NCBI GenBank assembly: GCA_016291275.1
Contig: JAEEWY010000003.1
Coordinates: forward strand, 1 to 22,901
Length of the DNA: 22,901 bases
Direction: 5' to 3'
From: Methanobrevibacter sp.
GTDB taxonomy: Archaea; Methanobacteriota; Methanobacteria; Methanobacteriales; Methanobacteriaceae
Below the pieces are notes generated by a model. It was not told the origin of the DNA. It searched no databases and worked only from the letters and a program-made list of their open reading frames with translations. The position numbers and the translations under genes are program-made. Of the stretch, positions 7,186-15,253 are shown in pieces (position 1 is the stretch's first letter; each line of letters begins with the position of its first letter).

Positions 7186-7989
7186 ATGTGTGAGATCTTT
7201 GGATTTAGTTCATCAAAAGAAGAAGAGATTAATGATTATTTAAAAGAGTTTTATAGTCATTGTGATGAACATCCTCACGGTTGGGGATTAGCTATTTTAG
7301 ATTCAGATAAATTCAGTGTAATTAAAGAACCTGTTAAGGCTCGAAGCAGTGTCATGCTAGGAAATATCCTATTGAATCCAATCATTTCTAAGAATGCTTT
7401 AGCACACATTCGTTTAGGCACTATTGGTGTGAAGGACTTTTATAATTGCCATCCTTTCGTTAAAAAAGACAATGCGGGTAGAAGATGGACTCTTATTCAT
7501 AATGGAACAGTTTTTGACTGCCCAGATTTATGTAAATACAGCACTGAGGAAGAGGGAGAAACCGATTCCGAAAGAATTCTTCTAGGTATTGTTGATTTGA
7601 TAAACAAGTTTGAGGCATTTAAAGGCGAGCCTTTAAGCTTAAAGGAAAGATTCGATATAGTTTCTGACTTGATAAGCTTTATGGCATTATCCAATAAGTT
7701 GAATCTAATTGTTTATGATGGAGAACAGATGTATGTTCACACAAATTATAGGGATTCCTTATGCTATTTGAAAACTGAAAACAGCGTTTTCTTTTCAACT
7801 CAAGCTTTAGATTCAAGTGATTGGAAAGAAGTGCCATTGAATACTGTTATCTCCTTTTCAAATGGGGAATTGCTATTCAAGGCAAAACCTCATTCATTTG
7901 AATATGTTGAAACTGAAGAGCAGCTTATGTTCATTGAAAAATTTGCAAGCACTTTAAGCAGTGATGTTGAAGAGGAGAATGTGTGGTAA
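7186..7989 (+). CDS. Class II glutamine amidotransferase / Ntn-type amidohydrolase (YafJ/EgtC-like)
   Basis: The 267-residue protein starts MCEIFGF, so cleavage of Met1 leaves the N-terminal nucleophile Cys2 of class II amidotransferases. Other family motifs: HPHGWGLA at 29-36, AHIRLGT at 73-79, NCHPF at 87-91, HNG at 105-107 and ETDSE at 125-129. There is no synthase domain, so it is the stand-alone type, like YafJ and the ergothioneine enzyme EgtC, which removes a gamma-glutamyl group. The start is fixed by AAAGGAGG seven bases before the ATG. It is followed, after 145 bases on the same strand, by two glutamate-cysteine ligases. Inferred role: hydrolysis of gamma-glutamyl bonds made by the neighbouring ligases, or ammonia supply to one of them. 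Substrate cannot be read from sequence. Confidence 0.85.
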   Translation: MCEIFGFSSSKEEEINDYLKEFYSHCDEHPHGWGLAILDSDKFSVIKEPVKARSSVMLGNILLNPIISKNALAHIRLGTIGVKDFYNCHPFVKKDNAGRRWTLIHNGTVFDCPDLCKYSTEEEGETDSERILLGIVDLINKFEAFKGEPLSLKERFDIVSDLISFMALSNKLNLIVYDGEQMYVHTNYRDSLCYLKTENSVFFSTQALDSSDWKEVPLNTVISFSNGELLFKAKPHSFEYVETEEQLMFIEKFASTLSSDVEEENVW

Positions 7990-8091
7990 TATATCTTATG
8001 CTCCTTGAAGTTTAAGATATTGCTTGAAGATATTTGAAGATGTTTTAGTGAGTTATTAGAAAATTTAGAATTTTTAGAAATATGGAATTTA

Positions 8092-8107
8092 ATCCTTTTT
8101 AAAGGAT
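8092..8107. promoter_or_regulatory. Small hairpin ahead of the GCS2-like ligase
   Basis: ATCCTTT-TT-AAAGGAT is a 7-base-pair inverted repeat 27 bases before the next start codon, in the 145-base gap after the amidotransferase. It could be a weak terminator, an attenuator or an operator; it may make the two ligases a separate transcription unit. Confidence 0.25.
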
Positions 8108-8134
8108 AATTTAATTGGAATTGGAGTTGATTAA

Positions 8135-9535
8135 ATGGCAGATGATGCAATTACAGATGAAATGATAAGGGAAAAGATCTGTCAAATGTTTTTGGAATCT
8201 ACTAAAAAATCTAAAAAAGAGTATATTGGGATAGAAATTGAGGTTCCAATAATCAACTTGAACAAGGAAGCGGTGGACTTTGACATAGTTCATCGTGTAA
8301 CTGAATCATTTAAGAATCATTTCAATTCTTTTGAAGTTGAAGGCATAGATTATGAAGGCAATGTCTATGCTTTAAGAAACCGTGAAAATGATGACATTGT
8401 ATGTTATGACTGTTCATATAACAACATTGAATTTGCAATGGGCAAGGAAGAGGACTTATTCACCATAAATGAAAGATTTAGTGAATATTACCGCTTCATT
8501 AAGGAAGAGTTTGAAAGTCATAACCACACCTTAAGCGGTATGGGGATAAACCCTTATAGAAAATACAATAATGAAATTCCAATTCCAAGTGAACGATACT
8601 TGATGCTTTATAATCATTTGAAGTCAGCAGACAATTATTCAGATTCATTGATGTATTTCCATGATTATCCTGGATACGGCATGTTTTCAAGTGCTTCTCA
8701 AGTCCAATTGGATGTTCCATATGATGATTTGATTGAAAACATAAATGTGTTTTCCAAATTGGAGCCAATCAAAGCGTTAATCTTTTCCAATTCAGTCCTT
8801 TTGGAGGATAATGAGGATTACGTTTGCTTTAGGGATAACCTATGGGAGTACAGCACTCATGGAGTCAATCCACACAATATCGGAATGTATGATATTGAAT
8901 TTAAAAGTATTAATGAATTGGTTTCCTATCTTGAATCCTTAAACATTTACTGTGTAATGAGAGATGGGATTTACATTAATTTCCCTTCAATGCCTTTAAA
9001 GGATTATTTCAACACTGATTCCATTGTAGGGGAATGCTATTGCAAAGGGTCTTATAGGGACATTGAGTTTAAGCCATCTTTAGATGATATTGAATATTTG
9101 AGAGCATTTAAGTTTATTAATTTGACTTTTAGAGGAACTCTTGAGTATAGAAGTGTTTGCACTCAACCTATCAAGGACTCTATGTCTGTTGCAGCTTTTC
9201 ATGTAGGTTTAAAACATAAAACAAAGGAACTGGAAAAGCTATTTTTTAACGCTCCGGTATTTCACGATTGTTATAACAGTACAGAGCTTCGTAAATTGTT
9301 AATAAAGACTGAAATTCCAAGTTCAATCGATCAAGATGAATTGTATGGTCTTGCAAAGGACGTTTTGGATTTGGCAAAAGAAGGTTTGAAAGAAAGAGAT
9401 CTTGGTGAAGAAATATTTTTAGAACCATTATACGGAAATGTGAAGGAGAAAACAAATCCTGGAAAAAGGATATTGGACTCATTGAAAGAAGGAATAAGTT
9501 TGGAAGAAATCATTAAAGATTATGGTGATTTATAG
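8135..9535 (+). CDS. Glutamate-cysteine ligase-like protein, GCS2 family (EgtA/plant-type)
   Basis: The 466-residue protein resembles carboxylate-amine ligases of the GCS2 fold, which join the gamma-carboxyl of glutamate to an amine using ATP. Motifs: GIEIEVPI at 32-39 (the family's ATP/metal strand), the segment YNNIEFAMG at 95-103, SGMGINP at 134-140, ASQVQLDVP at 187-195, and RGTLEYRSVCTQP at 333-345. The start follows GGAG eight bases upstream. It is separated by only 17 bases from the next, differently built glutamate-cysteine ligase, so the two are surely co-transcribed. The amine substrate may be cysteine or something else, as GCS2 enzymes vary. Length is within family range and no catalytic segment is obviously missing. 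Two ligases side by side suggest either distinct substrates or a two-subunit enzyme. Confidence 0.7.
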   Translation: MADDAITDEMIREKICQMFLESTKKSKKEYIGIEIEVPIINLNKEAVDFDIVHRVTESFKNHFNSFEVEGIDYEGNVYALRNRENDDIVCYDCSYNNIEFAMGKEEDLFTINERFSEYYRFIKEEFESHNHTLSGMGINPYRKYNNEIPIPSERYLMLYNHLKSADNYSDSLMYFHDYPGYGMFSSASQVQLDVPYDDLIENINVFSKLEPIKALIFSNSVLLEDNEDYVCFRDNLWEYSTHGVNPHNIGMYDIEFKSINELVSYLESLNIYCVMRDGIYINFPSMPLKDYFNTDSIVGECYCKGSYRDIEFKPSLDDIEYLRAFKFINLTFRGTLEYRSVCTQPIKDSMSVAAFHVGLKHKTKELEKLFFNAPVFHDCYNSTELRKLLIKTEIPSSIDQDELYGLAKDVLDLAKEGLKERDLGEEIFLEPLYGNVKEKTNPGKRILDSLKEGISLEEIIKDYGDL

Positions 9536-9552
9536 GATGAAGGTGTGATAAA

Positions 9553-10995
9553 ATGGATAGGTTATTCAATTTATCTCAATTGCATAAGAATGCAAGTTCA
9601 GAGGATTTAAAACAAGGATCTTTCGGTTTGGAGTGGGAAGGATTAAGAGTTCGTGAAAATGGAGAGCTCTCACTTAGTCCACACCCTGAAATATTTGGAA
9701 ACAAATTATCAAATCCTTACATTACAACAGATTTCTCAGAAAGCCAAATAGAGATCATCACCCCAACCTTCGATACAATAGATGAAGCGTTTTCATTTTT
9801 CTCTTTCATGTCTGATTTGGTCAACAGCTCTTTGGATGATGATGAGTTCCTATGGTTCCAATCATTGCCTTGCATACTTCCAGATTCAAGTGAAATCCCG
9901 ATTGCAAAATATAAAGGCAGAGAATTGGCAGAAGAGTCAATGGAATACAGAAAAGGATTGGCTAAAAAATATGGTCTTAGAAAGCAATTGATTTCAGGAA
10001 TTCATTTTAACTTTTCATTTAAGGAGGAACTGATAGAAAAACTGTATGAGAATCTGGATATCAGTGAGATTGAGAGTGAAGAGGATTCAAGGATTTCCTA
10101 TAAGGAATTTAAGAATAGGCTTTATCTAAAGATATCAAGAAACTACATTCGTTATGTTTGGCTAATAATTTATCTTACAGGCTGTTCTGTTGCAGCTCAT
10201 GATACATTCACTCCAGAATGTACCAAATTGATGGAAAATAGCGATAATCGTGGAGGGGTTTATAGTGAAAGAGGACCTTCATTCAGGAATGCATCCTGTG
10301 GATATAAGAATTTAGAGCATTTATATCCGAATTATGATTCAGTAGATGCATTTGCCAATGATGTTCAGTCTTTCATTGATGAAGGTAAGCTATCACAAGC
10401 TAAGGAGCTATACACTCAAATCAGATTAAAGCCTAAAGATCCAAGTGATGTTCTTTCATCTTTAAGAAATGATGGAATTCAGTATCTTGAAGTGAGAACT
10501 TTAGACATCAATCCATTTTATAAATGCGGTTTAATAAAAAAAGACATGGATTTCCTTCACTTGTTCCTGATTTATACCTTGATTGCTGAAGAGTCCGATT
10601 ATGAAAATTGGCAAGAGGAAGCTCTTTACAATGAGGAAATGACTGCTGAAGCGGCTTATGATTATAATATGAAATTGCTTAAGGATGGTGAGAAAATCAG
10701 TTTGGAAGAATGGGGATTGAGAATTCTTGATGAAATTGATGACATGTGCAGAACCTTAGGTATTGGAAGTAGGTCACTTATTGATTCAATGAGACAAAGA
10801 ATTGCAGATCCTTCCTTGACATATGGAAAAGGACTCATAAGACTGATTAAAGAAGAAGGATATATCAACAGTCAACTAAAATTATCTAAAATCAATAAGA
10901 TAACAAGCAAGTATCTTTTGGAAAATACAGATTTGTTGGATGATGAAAGGTTCAAGGAATATGTTCCTATTGCTCTTCAAGGTGCTAAAGAATAG
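9553..10995 (+). CDS. Glutamate-cysteine ligase, GshA/GshF N-terminal type (no ATP-grasp domain)
   Basis: The 480-residue protein matches the ligase half of Gram-positive GshF: FGLEWEGLRV at 24-33, ITTDFSESQIEIITP at 57-71, SGIHFNFS at 148-155, YLTGCSVAAHD at 207-217, ASCGYKN at 247-253 and DGIQYLEVRTLDINPF at 307-322. Known reaction: ATP-dependent joining of glutamate and cysteine to gamma-glutamylcysteine. The ATP-grasp glutathione synthetase half of GshF (which would bring the total to about 750 residues) is absent and no separate one is nearby, so the end product is probably gamma-glutamylcysteine or a derivative, not glutathione. Ribosome site GGTG lies six to seven bases before the ATG. 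The gene ends 29 bases from the convergent flavin reductase, with a T-run at 11014-11022 as probable terminator. This subfamily is mostly bacterial, so transfer is plausible. Confidence 0.85.
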   Translation: MDRLFNLSQLHKNASSEDLKQGSFGLEWEGLRVRENGELSLSPHPEIFGNKLSNPYITTDFSESQIEIITPTFDTIDEAFSFFSFMSDLVNSSLDDDEFLWFQSLPCILPDSSEIPIAKYKGRELAEESMEYRKGLAKKYGLRKQLISGIHFNFSFKEELIEKLYENLDISEIESEEDSRISYKEFKNRLYLKISRNYIRYVWLIIYLTGCSVAAHDTFTPECTKLMENSDNRGGVYSERGPSFRNASCGYKNLEHLYPNYDSVDAFANDVQSFIDEGKLSQAKELYTQIRLKPKDPSDVLSSLRNDGIQYLEVRTLDINPFYKCGLIKKDMDFLHLFLIYTLIAEESDYENWQEEALYNEEMTAEAAYDYNMKLLKDGEKISLEEWGLRILDEIDDMCRTLGIGSRSLIDSMRQRIADPSLTYGKGLIRLIKEEGYINSQLKLSKINKITSKYLLENTDLLDDERFKEYVPIALQGAKE

Positions 10996-11024
10996 TTCTT
11001 TAATCTTTTAATTTCTTTTTTTAT

Positions 11025-11608
11025 TTATTTTCTAAACTTAACACCTACATTGAATGCATCAGCTATTTTATCTCCCACTTTGAAGTAGTCATATAAAACA
11101 TCATCATAAACTATTGGATTTAACAGTTTCAAGTCAACTTTTCCCTTTTCGCCTATGACATCTTCATCTGCTTGAATGTTTACAATTTCTCCAGTTATTT
11201 GTGTATGGCTACCTATTCAACAATATTCATGACTTTGCATTCAACTGATACTTTCATTTCATTTATGACTGGTGCGTTTACCTCTTTAGCTTTAGTGGTG
11301 GTGAAACCTACTTTTTCAAGCTTATCAACATCATATCCGGATGCCATTCCAATATAATCTGTTTCTGCAACTTGATTTGCTGATGGGAAACCTAGAACAA
11401 ACTCCTCTCTTTCCAATATGCTTTTAAGTGTTTTTCGTTTAGCAGTTGAATTGATTGCAATCATCACTGCTGGAGGGTGATGGCTACACATTGTTGCAAA
11501 TGCAAGTGTGCATGCATCTGCTCTTCCATTTTCATCATAAGCAGAGGCAATAACTGCAGGAGATGGATACATCATTGCCCTTGGTTTTAAATTAACTTTT
11601 TTAGACAT
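11025..11608 (-). pseudogene. Flavin reductase-like FMN-binding protein, broken by a one-base frameshift
   Basis: The intact frame runs 131 codons from ATG 11608 (MSKKVNLKPRAMMYP...) and stops at TAG 11213-11215. In the next frame the family C-terminus continues without a gap from IGSHTQITGEIVNIQADED to GVKFRK and a TAA at 11025-11027. One extra A near 11216 would give GTT-GAA-ATA-GGT and restore a 194-residue protein (585 bases), the usual size of this split-barrel flavin reductase family. No slippery heptamer is present at the junction, so a real mutation or a sequence error is more likely than programmed frameshifting. Members bind FMN and reduce flavin or serve as redox partners of methanogen enzymes. 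The gene is last in a minus-strand run, 20 bases after the NifX-like gene, with ribosome site GGGG before the ATG. Confidence 0.85.
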
Positions 11609-11628
11609 TTTAACCCCAATTTAATAAT

Positions 11629-11967
11629 TTAGATTTTAATGTTTTTCATGAAATTGACATGGTCTATGTATTTTCTTAAAACCTCTTCAACGGTTCCTTC
11701 ATCCTTTACCAATTTTAAGCCTGAATCTTCTGCATAGATTGCTGCTTTAGGGCCAAACTGTTCGCATATTGCCACTTCACAATCTTCAATGGCTTTAATG
11801 ATTTTCGGATTTTGATGTTTCATGTCTGCTTCAATTTCAACATTTCTTTGGTCAATAAAGTCGAATTTATCTTCATCCTCATCATATTCATAAACATACA
11901 ATGATTTTGCTTTTCCAAAGTGCAAATCTACATTTTCTCCATTAGTTGAAGCAACAGCTATTCTCAT
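11629..11967 (-). CDS. NifX/NifB-like dinitrogenase iron-molybdenum cofactor family protein
   Basis: The protein belongs to the small Nitro_FeMo-Co family (COG1433): MRIAVASTNGENVDLHFGKA at the N-terminus, then a two-lobed RNase H-like fold with ICEQFGPKAA in the middle and AEDSGLKLVKDEGTVEEVL near the end. I chose the ATG at 11967 (112 residues) over the ATG at 11979 because GGTGA lies just before the inner one, inside the four-codon extension, and because family members start MRIAV. Relatives bind iron-molybdenum or iron-sulfur clusters; methanogens carry several copies outside nif operons with unknown roles, so nitrogen fixation should not be assumed. Position between a ClC exchanger and a flavin reductase suggests a redox or metal-cofactor task. 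Confidence 0.82.
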   Translation of the reverse strand: MRIAVASTNGENVDLHFGKAKSLYVYEYDEDEDKFDFIDQRNVEIEADMKHQNPKIIKAIEDCEVAICEQFGPKAAIYAEDSGLKLVKDEGTVEEVLRKYIDHVNFMKNIKI

Positions 11968-12018
11968 ATTAGTCACCATTTTACTTTCTTCTTTTTTTTA
12001 ATTTGAATAAAATAAGCG

Positions 12019-13590
12019 TTATTCCTCTTTCCAATTGTTGTAAATCAAGGATTCTATTTTCTGGTTATCATCAGGGTATGTGTTCTGATTCATAATGATG
12101 AACAATTCATCAGCATATTTCAATTCCAAATCTTCATCTGGAATCAATGTGTTTCCGCTTCTTACAACAGATACAACCATAGCGGATTTAGGGATAGGAA
12201 GCTCCCAGATTTTTGTTCCTATCAATGCACAGTCCATTGGAACAACATACTCTTCCAAAACGCTTTTTGTCTTATCGAAGTCAATTCCCTTATTCTTCTT
12301 CAAGAGTCTCATAAGCAATGTTTCATAGATTGGATCATTTCCAAGGATTGTTGGAATGATATATGCAAGTATGGTCACTACAATCATTGCAACAAGGGAG
12401 TTTGTGACTCCAGTCATTTCAGCAATGAGTACAATTGCGGTAATTGGAGTTCTAACAGAACTTGCAAACATTGCAGCCATTGAAATCATAATGAACTTAT
12501 ATGAAATAAGTGGGTCTAGTCCAAAGATAGGAATAACTATTGCACTGAATATTGCACCGATATAAGCCCCAATTACAAGAACTGGGTAGAATATTCCCCC
12601 AGGTGCACTTGAACCGAAACAGAATATTAAAAGCAAGTATTTTCCAATTAAAAGAACAATTAGAATAGACAATGGAGGTAAGGATAGTTCTATAAGACTC
12701 ATCATTGAGTATCCTCCACCAAGGACTTCAGGTAAAAATAGGCCTACGACTCCAGTTACAAGAAATACAATAATGTATTTCACTTCCAATGGAAGAAAAC
12801 TCAATCTCTCCCACATTTCAGAAGCCTTAATCATTCCCACATTGTAAATGTAGCCTAAGATTCCAACAATGATTCCTAAAATTATCAATAGGTAGAAATA
12901 TTTTAAAGGAAGATTCAATGATGTGAATGGGAATATTGGACTTTGCCCAAAGAACAGTTTTGATACCAGGTCCGCTACAACTGCTGAAACCAATCCTACA
13001 AGGACGATTGACCTGTCAAATCCCTTATTGATTTCCTCTAAGGTGAAGATGAATCCTGCAAGAGGGGCACTGAATGTAGCTGCAAGCCCTGCTCCACTTC
13101 CACATACCAAAAGACGCTTTTCATCAGTCTTGGTGTTTGGCAAGTATTTTGAAACTCCTTTTGCAGCCATTGCTCCTAATTGTACGGATGGTCCTTCTCT
13201 TCCTAAAGAAAGCCCTCCAAGTGCTGTAAGGGTTCCTCCAAGAAACTTGGCAATCAATGTCTTCCACCAGCATACATCAAAGTATCCTTTCACTTCACCC
13301 ATAACTATAGGGATTCCGCTTCCTAAACTGTCAGGGTCCCATTTCATTAATAGTGCAGTGATGAATCCCATAAGTGCAAGAATTGCAAACCATGCAACTG
13401 TTAATAGGAAGTCTCCTTGAATGTATTTTAAGGTGGAAAATAGGATGTTTTCGCTATTGTCCAATCCGAATCTGTATAATGATACAACTAATCCTGAGAA
13501 TAAACCGATTAGAACCGCTTCTATAATCAGCTTGATGTAATATTTAGAATTATCTACATTCAAACCCAATGTTTGCTTAATCATTTTCAT
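12019..13590 (-). CDS. ClC-family chloride/proton exchanger with C-terminal TrkA-C (RCK) domain
   Basis: The 523-residue protein has the full ClC membrane core: GSGIP at 90-94, GREGP at 130-134 with gating glutamate Glu132, and GGIFYP at 331-336. The internal proton glutamate of bacterial exchangers corresponds to Glu186 in LEEI, and the central tyrosine to Tyr422 in DPIYETLL, so exchange of chloride for protons, not a simple channel, is predicted. From about residue 440 to 506 a soluble TrkA-C type domain follows (SVLEEYVVPMDCALIG...DELFIIMN), likely a ligand-sensing cytoplasmic gate. The start has GAGG about seven bases ahead. It lies 86 bases after tyrA and 51 before the NifX-like gene on the same strand. 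The same core also occurs in fluoride transporters, but the GREGP and GSGIP residues favour chloride. Confidence 0.9.
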   Translation of the reverse strand: MKMIKQTLGLNVDNSKYYIKLIIEAVLIGLFSGLVVSLYRFGLDNSENILFSTLKYIQGDFLLTVAWFAILALMGFITALLMKWDPDSLGSGIPIVMGEVKGYFDVCWWKTLIAKFLGGTLTALGGLSLGREGPSVQLGAMAAKGVSKYLPNTKTDEKRLLVCGSGAGLAATFSAPLAGFIFTLEEINKGFDRSIVLVGLVSAVVADLVSKLFFGQSPIFPFTSLNLPLKYFYLLIILGIIVGILGYIYNVGMIKASEMWERLSFLPLEVKYIIVFLVTGVVGLFLPEVLGGGYSMMSLIELSLPPLSILIVLLIGKYLLLIFCFGSSAPGGIFYPVLVIGAYIGAIFSAIVIPIFGLDPLISYKFIMISMAAMFASSVRTPITAIVLIAEMTGVTNSLVAMIVVTILAYIIPTILGNDPIYETLLMRLLKKNKGIDFDKTKSVLEEYVVPMDCALIGTKIWELPIPKSAMVVSVVRSGNTLIPDEDLELKYADELFIIMNQNTYPDDNQKIESLIYNNWKEE

Positions 13591-13676
13591 GGTTTAACCT
13601 CAGTTTCATAATTATTTTGATTATTCCTAATTTGTTAAGTTGTTTTAGCAGTATCATGAAAAATAAAAATTAATTG

Positions 13677-14984
13677 TTATCTTGTAATTCCGCCAAATCC
13701 TTTTATAAGTTTTTCACATTCTTCAATGGATTCTTTGCTTAATGATTGAATTGAAAAGGTGTAACTGATTTCATCTTCTTTTATAGGTTCGCCTTTGTAA
13801 ATGTCAATTATTTCCACATCGACAACATCCTCAATTCTTTTTAAAGCATCTTTGATGGTGTGAGGATTTGATTTTCTCCTGAATATTGCGCTAAGGTCTC
13901 TTGTGTGCATTTTCTGATTCTTTACCTTCCAATTGAAAAGTTCCTCTTCATCCAGCATTTCAGCATTGGATATCTTTAGCTTTTTGACCTTGCCGTTTTC
14001 ATCTTCCAAATATACGAAATCCAAACCGATTTCCTTGATTTTTCCAACATGGATTTTATCTGAATAAATATGCTTAAGACCTACTTCCTGTCCAATGGAT
14101 TGCATTAATATATTATATTCCTGGGTAAGGGCATTTATTGCCTTGTCACTTCTACCTAAAGCCGCTTGGATGTCTCCCATATGCTTTGTTGCCCTAAGAG
14201 CGATTTCAACAAACTCCTCCTCGTCCTCATTTGTCAATGCTTCTTTCAATTCGCTTATGGAATCAAAAAGAGCTTGTCTGATCTTTTCTCCACGCTTGTT
14301 TTCATGTTGGATTGAGTAAGTAAGATATGGATTTTGAGATACTATCCTAGCTATTGTATCAATCATTAGATTGTAAATTGGACTTTCATAGTTTTCAGTG
14401 TCCTTAATGTCAATTTGAAGTTTTTCAATAGCTGAAGCTGTAGAGATGTATGAAAAGTGAGTCAAGACCTGTACAATTCCCATCATGTCATCGTGATGCT
14501 CCGGACTTGTTTCCACTATCCTCATTCCCTTGTCTTCAAGGAACTTGTAGACTTTAGGGTACCAATTTCCCTTTTCAATTGGTGTAAGCACTATGATTTG
14601 CCCTTTCAAGTCTGTTGTTCTTGGACCAAAGACTGGGTGAGTAGGGATGAATTCAACTCCTTCTCCAATGCATTCCTTCATTTTGCGGCTAGGGCCCTCT
14701 TTCACTGAAGTAACATCAATCATCAATGAACCTTCTTTCATAAATGGTCCTAATTCCTCTATAACTGCTTCAGTGCTTGAAATAGGAACGGAAATAATCA
14801 CGATATCGCTATCTTGAACAATCTTCTTATTATTGTCGCTATATTTTATTCCAAGTTCCTCACTGACTTGCTTTCCAACAATGGAATCTCTTCCTGTAAT
14901 TGTAACATCGAAGTCAAAGTCTTTCATATACCATGCAATGGTTCTTCCTAAACCTCGTGTTCCTCCAATAATTCCAATTTTCAT
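13677..14984 (-). CDS. tyrA: Prephenate dehydrogenase with archaeal C-terminal extension
   Basis: The 435-residue enzyme converts prephenate to 4-hydroxyphenylpyruvate in tyrosine synthesis. Residues 1-170 are the NAD(P)-binding domain: GIIGGTRGLGR at 4-14 and IVIISVPISS at 61-70, with the catalytic histidine region THPVFGP at 115-121 and EHHDDMMGIVQVLTHF at 162-177. A helical dimerisation domain follows to about 300. The rest is an archaeal extension: a small segment at 310-355, then RDLSAIFRRK at 364-373, DIYKGEPI and a GFGGITR terminus. This last part resembles the ferredoxin-fold anticodon-binding (FDX-ACB) domain of phenylalanyl-tRNA synthetase and may sense an aromatic amino acid. Length fits methanogen homologues. 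The start is preceded by AGAGCTAATAAA, a weak ribosome site. It leads the run tyrA-ClC-NifX-flavin reductase. Confidence 0.9.
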   Translation of the reverse strand: MKIGIIGGTRGLGRTIAWYMKDFDFDVTITGRDSIVGKQVSEELGIKYSDNNKKIVQDSDIVIISVPISSTEAVIEELGPFMKEGSLMIDVTSVKEGPSRKMKECIGEGVEFIPTHPVFGPRTTDLKGQIIVLTPIEKGNWYPKVYKFLEDKGMRIVETSPEHHDDMMGIVQVLTHFSYISTASAIEKLQIDIKDTENYESPIYNLMIDTIARIVSQNPYLTYSIQHENKRGEKIRQALFDSISELKEALTNEDEEEFVEIALRATKHMGDIQAALGRSDKAINALTQEYNILMQSIGQEVGLKHIYSDKIHVGKIKEIGLDFVYLEDENGKVKKLKISNAEMLDEEELFNWKVKNQKMHTRDLSAIFRRKSNPHTIKDALKRIEDVVDVEIIDIYKGEPIKEDEISYTFSIQSLSKESIEECEKLIKGFGGITR

Positions 14985-15031
14985 TTTATTAGCTCTATTA
15001 GTTTTGTTTTAGAAATTGATAAAAATTATTT

Positions 15032-15112
15032 AATTGATTTTGGTAAATTAATTTTGGTAAATTGATTTTGATAGTATTTTTTAGATAGTATTTTTTTGAT
15101 AGTTATTTTTTA
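15032..15112. repeat. Degenerate tandem repeats between tyrA and pelA
   Basis: Two overlapping patterns: TTGATTTTGGTAAA-like units about 16 bases apart (three copies, the last diverged), then GATAGTATTTTTT-like units about 14 bases apart (three copies). They fill the divergent gap upstream of both promoters. Confidence 0.6.
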
Positions 15113-15183
15113 AAATTACTTAATTTTATATATTACCAATATTCATATTTTATATTGTTATAATAATTATATAACTATTGAGT

Positions 15184-15193
15184 TTTTTATAAT
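15184..15193 (+). promoter_or_regulatory. Candidate TATA box of pelA
   Basis: TTTTTATAAT lies 60 bases before the start codon; predicted start of transcription near 15215 leaves a leader of about 40 bases. A second TTTATATT at 15233-15240 is too close to the ATG to serve. Confidence 0.4.
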
Positions 15194-15253
15194 TTTTGAT
15201 TAATTTTAATGAGAATGACAAATTTATATTTCTGTATGCATTGAGGTTTATTC

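Noticed and set aside
11213..11221. Programmed -1 frameshift in the flavin reductase gene
   Set aside because: No slippery heptamer or downstream structure at the junction; a single-base deletion explains it better.
12923..13420. 165-codon open frame on the plus strand opposite the ClC gene
   Set aside because: Lies wholly within a clear ClC gene on the other strand, has no ribosome site and no recognisable family; a shadow frame.
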